Part shown: piece by piece, positions 7,454 to 12,697 of the stretch
Position numbering within the stretch: the first letter of the stretch is position 1
Layout of the letters: every line of letters starts with the position of its first letter
From: Mycobacterium sp.
Lineage (GTDB): Bacteria; Actinomycetota; Actinomycetes; Mycobacteriales; Mycobacteriaceae
Length of the DNA: 12,697 bases
Assembly: GCA_025965815.1 (NCBI GenBank)
Contig: JAOPWF010000112.1
Coordinates: 1-12,697, forward strand
Reading direction: 5' to 3'
Made by a program: the position numbers and the translations under genes
Notes under the pieces: generated by a model
What the model was told of the DNA's origin: nothing
The model's database searches: none
Seen by the model: the letters and a program-made list of their open reading frames with translations, nothing else

Positions 7454-9136
7454 ATGACAGGACAGGAGTTCGACGTCGTCGTGGTCGGCAGCGGCGGCGC
7501 CGGGATGGTTGCTGCCCTAGCCGCGGCTCACCAGGGCCTCTCGACCGTAGTGGTCGAGAAGGCCGCCCACTTCGGCGGGTCGACCGCCCGATCCGGCGGC
7601 GGCGTGTGGATCCCGAACAACGAGGTCCTCAAGCGAGACGGTGTCTCGGACACGCCCGGCGCGGCAAGCACATACCTGCACGGCATCGTCGGTGATGTCG
7701 TGGAGGCCGAGCGCATCGACACCTATCTCCAGCGGGCGCCCGAGATGCTGTCCTTCGTCCTGAGGCAGAGCCCGACCAAGATGGGTTGGGTGCCTGGCTA
7801 CTCTGACTACTACCCGGAGGCTCCCGGCGGTCGTCCAGGTGGGCGCTCGATCGAGCCGCGGCCGTTCAACGCCAAGAAACTCGGGGTAGACCTGCCCGGG
7901 CTGGAACCGGCCTACAGCAAGGTGCCACTGAACGTCGTTGTACTCCAACAGGATTACGTCCGGCTCAACCTGCTCAAACGCCATCCGAAGGGTCTGCTGC
8001 GCAGTCTGCGGGTGGGTGCCCGCACCTTCTGGGCCAAGGCGACCGGGAAGAACCTCGTCGGTATGGGTCGGGCGCTGATCGCGCCGCTGCGGATCGGTCT
8101 GCGTGAAGCCGGCGTTCCTGTTCTGCTCAACACCGCGTTGACAGACCTCTACGTCGACGGCGGTGCGGTTCGCGGCGTGTATGTCCGTGACACCAACGCT
8201 CCGGAATCGACTGAACCGCAACTGATCAAAGCGCACCGCGGCGTGATTCTGGCGTGCGGCGGATTCGAGCGCAATGAGCAGATGCGGGTGAAGTACCAGC
8301 GGGCGCCGATCACCGCGGACTGGACCGTGGGCGCAGCCGCCAACACCGGGGACGGCATCGTGGCAGCCGAGAAGCTCGGCGCGGCACTGGAGATGATGGA
8401 GGACGCCTGGTGGGGTCCGACCATTCCACTGCCTAACGGACCGTGGTTCGCGCTGTCCGAACGCAACGCGCCCGGGTCGATCATCGTCAACTCCTCCGGC
8501 GAGCGGTACATGAACGAAGCGCTGCCCTACGTCGAAGCCACGCATCGCATGTATGGCGGCACGCACGGTCAGGGCCCCGGGCCGGGTGAGAATCTGCCGT
8601 CCTGGATGATCCTCGACCAGCAGTGCCGCGACCGTTACCTGTTCGCGGGACTGCAGGGCGGACAACGCATCCCGCGCAAGTGGCTGGAGTGCGGCGTGGT
8701 GGTCGTCGCCGACACGATTCCGGAGTTGGCGGCCAAGATTGGCGTCGATACCGACGGGCTACAGCGCACGGTGGAGCGATTCAACGGCTTCGCCCGCACC
8801 GGCGTGGACGATGACTTCCACCGCGGTGAGAGCGCCTACGACAAGTACTACAGCGACCCCACCAACAAGCCGAATCCGAGCCTCGGCGAGCTGACGCACC
8901 CGCCCTACTATGCGGTCAAGATGGTGCCCGGTGACCTCGGTACCAAGGGCGGCGTGCGGACCGATGTCCACGCCCGCGCGCTGCGGGATGACGGCACCGT
9001 GATCGAAGGACTCTATGCCGCAGGCAATGTCAGTTCTCCGGTGATGGGTCACACCTACCCCGGACCCGGCGGGACCATAGGACCGGCCATGACGTTCGGT
9101 TACCTGGCGGCGCTGCACATCGCCGGCAGGGAGTGA
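7454..9136 (+). CDS. kstD: 3-ketosteroid delta(1)-dehydrogenase KstD
   Basis: A flavoenzyme that introduces the C1-C2 double bond into ring A of 3-ketosteroids, a step that with 9-alpha-hydroxylation opens ring B. I use the ATG at 7454 (560 aa, MTGQEFDVVVVG...). A GTG nine bases upstream is in frame, but it lies inside the operator and probably upstream of the transcript start. The FAD fold is at GSGGAG (12-17), with GGSTARSGGGVW at 41-52. Near the C-terminus GHTYPGPGGT places Tyr535 and Gly539 where the catalytic Tyr and ketone-binding Gly of studied KstD enzymes lie. No Shine-Dalgarno precedes the ATG and the -10 candidate is very close, suggesting a leaderless or nearly leaderless message. 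The MaoC gene starts 1 bp after the stop. The sequence closely resembles Rv3537 as I recall it. Confidence 0.97.
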   Translation: MTGQEFDVVVVGSGGAGMVAALAAAHQGLSTVVVEKAAHFGGSTARSGGGVWIPNNEVLKRDGVSDTPGAASTYLHGIVGDVVEAERIDTYLQRAPEMLSFVLRQSPTKMGWVPGYSDYYPEAPGGRPGGRSIEPRPFNAKKLGVDLPGLEPAYSKVPLNVVVLQQDYVRLNLLKRHPKGLLRSLRVGARTFWAKATGKNLVGMGRALIAPLRIGLREAGVPVLLNTALTDLYVDGGAVRGVYVRDTNAPESTEPQLIKAHRGVILACGGFERNEQMRVKYQRAPITADWTVGAAANTGDGIVAAEKLGAALEMMEDAWWGPTIPLPNGPWFALSERNAPGSIIVNSSGERYMNEALPYVEATHRMYGGTHGQGPGPGENLPSWMILDQQCRDRYLFAGLQGGQRIPRKWLECGVVVVADTIPELAAKIGVDTDGLQRTVERFNGFARTGVDDDFHRGESAYDKYYSDPTNKPNPSLGELTHPPYYAVKMVPGDLGTKGGVRTDVHARALRDDGTVIEGLYAAGNVSSPVMGHTYPGPGGTIGPAMTFGYLAALHIAGRE

Positions 9137-9137
9137 C

Positions 9138-9998
9138 ATGCCGATCGATCTCGACGTCGCTCTCGGTGCCGAGCTGGAACCGGTCGAGTTCTCTTGGAGC
9201 AGTAGCGATGTCCAGCTCTACCACCTCGGGCTGGGCGCCGGTGTGGACCCGATGAATCCACGGGAGCTGAGCTATCTGGTTGACAATACCCCGCAGGTGC
9301 TGCCGACCTTCGGCAGCGTGGCGGCTACCTTCCATGCCACCGAGCCGCCGCGGGTGAGCTTTCCCGGGGTCGACATCGAACTCGGCCGGGTTCTGCACGC
9401 CAGTGAGGAAGTGACCGTTCCCGGACCGCTGCCTGCCAGCGGATCCGCGCGCGCGGTCAACCGGCTGGTCGATATCTGGGACAAGGGCAAGGCGGCGGTG
9501 ATCGTCAGCGAAACAACCGTGACCGCCCTCGACGGCACGCCGTTGTGGAGCACCCGTCGGTCGATCTTCGCGCGTGGGGAGGGTGGGTTCGGTGGCGAAC
9601 GCGGTCCGTCCACGTCTGTTGCACCGCCCGAGCGCGCTCCCGATGTCGAAGTGCCGCTGCCCATCCTGCCGCAGCAGGCGCTGCTGTACCGGTTGTGCGG
9701 GGACCGCAATCCGCTGCACTCGGATCCGGAATTCGCTGCGGCGGCGGGTTTCCCGCGCCCGATCCTGCACGGGCTGTGCACCTACGGGATCGCGTGCAAG
9801 GCGCTCGTGGACGCCTTCCTCGACAGCGATGCGAGTGCCGTCCGCACATACGGCGTGCGATTCGTCGGCGTGGTCTTCCCCGGTGAGATGCTGCTGGCCC
9901 GGGTCTGGAAGGAAGACGGCCGGATCGTCGCGACCGTGACGGCGCCGTGGCGCGACGACGCGGTAGTGCTGTCGGGCGTGGAGCTCCGGTGTGTCTGA
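9138..9998 (+). CDS. chsH3: MaoC-like enoyl-CoA hydratase, ChsH3-like (Rv3538 ortholog)
   Basis: A 286-aa double-hotdog protein, the arrangement of eukaryotic-type hydratase 2 and of Rv3538. The second hotdog holds the catalytic signature CGDRNPLHSDPEFA (187-200), with Asp189, Asn191 and His194, followed by the conserved LHGLCTYG (210-217). The N-terminal hotdog lacks the motif, as expected for the structural half. The M. tuberculosis ortholog has been described as a hydratase (ChsH3) acting on a C24 enoyl-CoA in cholesterol side-chain beta-oxidation, and older annotation calls it hsd4B. The ATG follows the kstD stop after one base, with GGCAGGGAG at 9125-9133 as ribosome binding site, so it is co-transcribed with kstD and would share its KstR control. 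Substrate is by homology. Confidence 0.9.
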   Translation: MPIDLDVALGAELEPVEFSWSSSDVQLYHLGLGAGVDPMNPRELSYLVDNTPQVLPTFGSVAATFHATEPPRVSFPGVDIELGRVLHASEEVTVPGPLPASGSARAVNRLVDIWDKGKAAVIVSETTVTALDGTPLWSTRRSIFARGEGGFGGERGPSTSVAPPERAPDVEVPLPILPQQALLYRLCGDRNPLHSDPEFAAAAGFPRPILHGLCTYGIACKALVDAFLDSDASAVRTYGVRFVGVVFPGEMLLARVWKEDGRIVATVTAPWRDDAVVLSGVELRCV

Positions 9999-10029
9999 TA
10001 AGTGTGCAGCGCGATGAGGACGGCGGCCT

Positions 10030-10046
10030 GGGCGGTTATGACGCCC
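10030..10046 (+). terminator. Possible terminator hairpin after kstD-chsH3
   Basis: GGGCG (10030-10034) pairs with CGCCC (10042-10046) around a 7-base loop, 32 bp after the chsH3 stop. There is no clear U-tract immediately after, although mycobacterial terminators often lack one. The stem is only 5 bp, so this is a weak call. Confidence 0.25.
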
Positions 10047-10362
10047 CGGTACACGATAGGTAGTTTGTCTCAGTGGTTTTTCAAGAGGGACCCTACGCAA
10101 CGCTCGACCTCACGCTCCGCCCCACTGGAGCCCGTCGGTCCAGCCTGTCTGGCGCGCCTTAGGTAACCGATCAACGGCTTCGGTACCTCGATAACTACGG
10201 GCTGCCACTCCTGTAGCACTCGAAATCACCTGACGCGAGCAAGGCCCGACACCGCCTCGAGAGCGGCAGACCACCATTGGCTGCCTGCTGTAGGCGGCGC
10301 CAACAATGCCCTCCGCGGAACGCTTAATGAGTGCGATGCCCGTGGTGTCCAGCAGGTCGGAA

Positions 10363-10392
10363 TGGACCGCGGCTGCGGCTTCCGCGTATCTT
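10363..10392 (+). promoter_or_regulatory. Promoter for a leaderless small gene
   Basis: TGGACC (10363-10368) agrees with TTGACA at 4 of 6 bases. An 18-bp spacer follows, then TATCTT (10387-10392), a good TANNNT -10. Six bases separate the -10 from the GTG at 10399. This geometry puts the transcript start on the start codon itself, the standard leaderless arrangement in mycobacteria. Confidence 0.5.
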
Positions 10393-10398
10393 CTTACC

Positions 10399-10554
10399 GT
10401 GCGAATCGGTGTGTGCGCGTGTGGCCACGACCGTTCGGCGCACAAACATTATCGATCCGGGACAGACTGCGGGTTATGCGGCTGCAATCATTACCGGCCG
10501 ATCAGAGCCCGCAGTCGTGTTTTGCAATGGGCGTCCCGATTGGTCCGACGCTGA
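10399..10554 (+). CDS. Small Cys/His-rich putative zinc protein (51 aa)
   Basis: The peptide begins VRIGVCACGHDRSAHKHYR (initiating GTG read as Met) and continues SGTDCGLCGCNHYRP. It holds five cysteines in CxC and CxxCxC pairs plus several histidines (GHDRSAHKHYR), enough for one zinc site of zinc-ribbon type. The tail is basic (RARSRVLQWASRLVRR), which could bind nucleic acid or membrane. I recall similar short C-x-C-G-H...HYR...DC-x-x-C-x-C peptides in other actinobacteria but cannot name a family. A longer in-frame start exists at 10306, but the Cys/His core begins right after the GTG at 10399, no Shine-Dalgarno precedes either start, and the promoter at 10363-10392 fits a leaderless GTG. 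It stands alone, with no operon partner. Coding status is supported by motif density, not by proven expression; function is unknown. Confidence 0.6.
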   Translation: MRIGVCACGHDRSAHKHYRSGTDCGLCGCNHYRPIRARSRVLQWASRLVRR

Positions 10555-10559
10555 GGCGC

Positions 10560-10608
10560 CGCTGATAGCAGCGCTAGCATCTGCACATTAGCATTAGCCG
10601 CTTTCGGC
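10560..10608 (+). terminator. Tandem small hairpins after the small zinc protein
   Basis: CGCTG-ATAG-CAGCG (10560-10573) begins 6 bp after the small gene's stop, and GCCG-CTTT-CGGC (10597-10608) follows. Stems are 5 and 4 bp and no U-run is present. Position suits transcription termination, but strength is low. Between them TAGC-containing words recur (10567, 10575, 10587, 10594), without forming a proper repeat. Confidence 0.25.
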
Positions 10609-11155
10609 AATGAGGCCGCACCGGAACGCGTGGGCCGGCTTCGAACCGGTCAGGGCCGGCGCCCCGCGCCGATAACGCCAGCGCCTCGTCAGCGGGCGCA
10701 TTGCGGCCAGCAGATCCCCCGAAATCGTTCGGCATCAAATTCGACCCGATCAGCGGACCCATTTTCGCGAGCCGCTAGCCCGGCCGCATGCCCAGGCGGG
10801 AAGCCCACGGCGATGGCGCGATTCGCGCTTGTCAGCACCCGGTCATGGGCCACGAAGATCACAGGGGCAGTGTCGCTAGAGCGCACGCGCCAATCCGCAC
10901 GGGTCCGGACGGAGGACCAGCCATCTATAGCTGGTTAAGCGCGGCGACGGCGTACAGGCAGTCGCCCTGATCCGGTGGGTGGTCGGGCAGGAGCCGATTG
11001 GTCAGGGCTGGCGGTATCGTACTTCTTGACCACTGTGGCGCCGACACGGATCGCATCCGGTACGGTCAAGCTGAACCGTAAAGGGAAGGCCAGCACAAGA
11101 AACGGAACCAATACTGTACAAGATTCAGCGGGCAACCCCGACGATCTGCGGCGTC
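10609..11155. other. Segment without a supported gene
   Basis: About 550 bases with overlapping small open frames on both strands and no recognisable domain. On the minus strand, frames at 10689-10886 and 10574-10762 both give plausible protein-like text that might be one frame-shifted remnant, but I cannot assign it. The hairpin-like CCGG-CTTCGAA-CCGG at 10635-10649 resembles a tRNA T-arm without the rest of a tRNA. From 11075 the frame of the following gene is open with no standard start. TACTGT at 11112-11117 could be a -10 element for that gene. Confidence 0.4.
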
Positions 11156-12094
11156 GTGGCCCTCGCCATTTCGGGCTGGGCCTTGGCTTCACGTTACGTG
11201 CCGGTCACTAACCACGTCGTCTTGTTGACGGTGGCCTTTTCGCCATACCTGATGCTCTGCGGACCTGTGTCGGTGGGTTTGCTGATCCTGGCTAGACGCT
11301 GGATTCTCGCCGTCCTCGCCGTAGGTCTGACGGTGACGACGCTCGCGGTCCAAGTCCCCCGATACCTGGGTTCGGACGCCGCCCCAACCGCGGGTGTCGT
11401 TGTTCGGGTGATCTCGGCGAACCTCCGCGAAGGGCTAGCCGATCCAGACTATCTCGTGAGATCGGCTCGGTCGCAGGCCGATGTTCTTGCATTCCAGGAG
11501 CTGACCCCGCAAGAAGTTGACCGTCTGTCCGCGGCCGGGCTGGACGCGACATTCCCGTACCGCTGGCTCGATCCGCGCGCCGAGGCTTCTGGAGTCGGCG
11601 TATGGAGTCGGTTCCCGATGCACGCAACAAGGCGGCTCGACGGTTACGAGATGGCGTTCGTTAGCGCGCAAATACGGATCACGGGCATTTCAATCGATCC
11701 CACCGTCGTCGTGGCGCACGTAGCCGGTCCCTGGCCGCAGCCGATCGATGACTGGCGTCGTGACTTAGATCGTTTGCCGGTTACCCTCCTTGAGGTCGCC
11801 AAGGGGACGGACGGCGGTGCAGTGATCGTTGCGGGCGACCTGAACAGTACAACCGACATGCGTCCATTCCGCGGTCTACTGCGCAATGGTTATCGGGATG
11901 CGGCCGAGCAATCCGGGGCAGGGATTGAGCCCACCTTCCCGGCCGACTGGCGGCTACCGCCATTCCTCGCTATCGACCACATACTGACTCGCAACTGCAC
12001 GGCGACTTCGCTGCGCACGATGAAGATTGCCGGTTCGGATCATCGGGGCCTCGTCGCGACGGTCATGATTCCGCACTCGTCGGCAAGCCCGTAA
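11156..12094 (+). CDS. Endonuclease/exonuclease/phosphatase (EEP) family membrane protein
   Basis: From the GTG at 11156 it encodes 312 aa. Two to three hydrophobic helices (about 4-11, 21-46 and 49-66) anchor the protein, and the EEP fold follows, probably outside the membrane. Catalytic motifs: ISANLREG (Asn89), FQEL (Glu115), AHVAGPW (His188), VAGDLNST (Asp228, Asn230), LAIDHIL (Asp274) and SDHRGLV (Asp295, His296). These are the metal, phosphate and general-base positions of the superfamily, so a phosphodiesterase or phosphatase activity is expected; nuclease, lipid phosphatase and other substrates cannot be told apart. The start is uncertain. The same frame reads upstream to 11075 and completes a natural first helix (TICGVVALAISGWALASRYV), but it contains no ATG, GTG or TTG before 11156, and no Shine-Dalgarno precedes 11156. 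The 5' end may be altered or use an unusual start. Confidence 0.85.
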   Translation: MALAISGWALASRYVPVTNHVVLLTVAFSPYLMLCGPVSVGLLILARRWILAVLAVGLTVTTLAVQVPRYLGSDAAPTAGVVVRVISANLREGLADPDYLVRSARSQADVLAFQELTPQEVDRLSAAGLDATFPYRWLDPRAEASGVGVWSRFPMHATRRLDGYEMAFVSAQIRITGISIDPTVVVAHVAGPWPQPIDDWRRDLDRLPVTLLEVAKGTDGGAVIVAGDLNSTTDMRPFRGLLRNGYRDAAEQSGAGIEPTFPADWRLPPFLAIDHILTRNCTATSLRTMKIAGSDHRGLVATVMIPHSSASP

Positions 12095-12142
12095 ATCAGC
12101 GATGCGCTGTCGGTCTACAAGTCGTGTCGGTGCTGGTGCGGC

Positions 12143-12697
12143 CTAACGCGCAGGACGCGCGTCCATCGGGAAGCGATAGGCAATCTGAAGCGCCGCTTCG
12201 CCGCCACCGCACCCAACCGGTTGCGGGTTGCCGACTGAATCGCCTTGGTTCCGGTAGGTATGCAATTCCCGAGCGTTTGCGCAGAACGCTGCTGTGGTGG
12301 AGGCGTTTTCATGGCCGAGAAGACGCATGATGACCGGCAGCGGGATGCCCTGCTGGTAGAGGTCCATGGCTTTGGTTTTGCGCAGCATGTGGCAGTGGAC
12401 GTGCTCGGGGATCGAAGGGCATTGTGCGCGTGCAGTTGTGGCTGCTTGCTTGAGCACTGCCGAGACCGTGTCGGCTGACAGTTCGGCAGGGTGTCCGTGG
12501 TGGGGACTGTAGAACACCGGACGTGTGGCGGGGAGTTTAGCGGCATTGGGATGGAATTCGGCGAGGTAGACGTGCAGTTGGTCGATCACCTTCTCGGTCA
12601 GTGGCACGACGCGGGTCTTGTTGCCCTTGCCGGTGAGGGTGAGGTGGCCGGGATCGGTCAGGCTGAAACGCCCTGGTTGTGATGGCAATGCCGTTAA
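12143..12697 (-). pseudogene. Tyrosine recombinase/integrase C-terminal domain, partial and probably defective
   Basis: The frame is open from the window edge (12697) to a TAG at 12143 (184 aa visible); the N-terminus lies outside. It shows the catalytic domain of a tyrosine site-specific recombinase: [12 protein letters not shown] (beta-hairpin Lys), [15 protein letters not shown] (H-x-x-R box) and [16 protein letters not shown] (second His box). Related recombinases have AFY directly after this, Tyr being the nucleophile. Here the codon at 12281-12283 reads TGC (Cys). After it the family-like continuation (KAIQSATRN) appears in another frame, and this frame runs on into unrelated residues ([16 protein letters not shown]). 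That suggests a point change plus a frameshift, so strand exchange is probably lost. The sequence style recalls recombinases found in trios, but partners would be off-window. Alternatively it is intact with an atypical C-terminus, or sequencing errors are present. Confidence 0.7.

Larger units (their letters stand above)
9999..10398. other. Gene-poor segment after the kstD-chsH3 operon
   Basis: Four hundred bases without a convincing protein gene. A weak hairpin lies at 10030-10046. A -10-like TAGTTT (10061-10066) precedes a GTG at 10073 that would open a 29-aa peptide ending at 10162; I treat it as a candidate only. The 336-base minus-strand frame across 10110-10445 shows no recognisable domain. 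In M. tuberculosis, as I recall, the order continues after Rv3538 into a PPE gene and the ltp2 region, which is not seen here, so conserved synteny ends at about 10000. Confidence 0.5.

Noticed and set aside
7517..8665. 382-codon minus-strand frame opposite kstD
   Set aside because: KstD on the plus strand is complete with its FAD and active-site motifs; the antisense text shows no family features.
9030..10100. 356-codon minus-strand frame opposite chsH3 and the kstD end
   Set aside because: The MaoC hydratase signature on the plus strand is intact; the opposite frame is low-complexity Arg/His-rich.
10635..10649. T-arm-like CCGGCTTCGAACCGG suggesting a tRNA or attB site
   Set aside because: No acceptor, D-arm or anticodon arm can be drawn around it, and no matching second copy was seen near the integrase.
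12212..12221. Palindrome CAACCGGTTG as a further KstR site
   Set aside because: It has AACnnGTT but lacks the outer T and TA bases, and it lies inside the integrase remnant.
1..12697. CRISPR arrays, rRNA genes and complete insertion sequences
   Set aside because: No regularly spaced repeats, rRNA-like sequence, or transposase with paired terminal inverted repeats was found by eye.

Overview
This window comes from a high-GC actinobacterium, almost certainly a Mycobacterium or Mycolicibacterium. The clearest marker is the block hsaF-hsaG-hsaE (minus strand) divergent from kstD and a double-hotdog MaoC hydratase (plus strand), at 4614-9998. As I recall it, this is the gene order Rv3534c-Rv3538 of the M. 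tuberculosis cholesterol-degradation locus. A hemophore-like secreted protein, leaderless-type gene starts and KstR-type operators also fit mycobacteria.

Left arm (1-4442). The window opens in the last 55 codons of an IclR-type regulator (+). Its stop codon shares the tetranucleotide CTAG with the stop of a convergent RecQ helicase. That helicase (701 aa) carries a phosphoribosyltransferase-like C-terminal module in place of the usual RecQ tail. Upstream of recQ on the minus strand lies a compact unit: hemophore-like secreted protein, then a COG0701/UPF0718 permease, then a TIGR03943 membrane protein. The permease and TIGR03943 genes overlap by 4 bp. A perfect match to the KstR operator core (2309-2322) sits in the gap upstream of recQ.

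Centre (4614-9998). This is steroid catabolism. KstD desaturates ring A of 3-ketosteroids. The MaoC hydratase (ChsH3-like) acts in side-chain beta-oxidation. HsaE, HsaF and HsaG convert the 2-hydroxydienoate from ring cleavage through hydroxy-oxo-acid and aldehyde to pyruvate plus propionyl-CoA. The divergent hsaE/kstD gap holds a second perfect KstR operator (7439-7452), overlapping the kstD promoter and abutting its ATG, so both directions are probably derepressed together by steroid intermediates.

Right arm (9999-12697). A gene-poor stretch of about 1.15 kb holds one convincing gene: a 51-aa Cys/His-rich putative zinc protein whose GTG start is placed exactly as in a leaderless transcript. 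An endonuclease/exonuclease/phosphatase-family membrane protein follows, with an unusual 5' end. The window closes in the C-terminal domain of a minus-strand tyrosine recombinase, in which the residue at the expected nucleophile position reads Cys rather than Tyr and the downstream frame looks shifted. This arm looks like accessory or rearranged DNA next to conserved catabolic genes.

I saw no rRNA, convincing tRNA, CRISPR array or complete insertion sequence.
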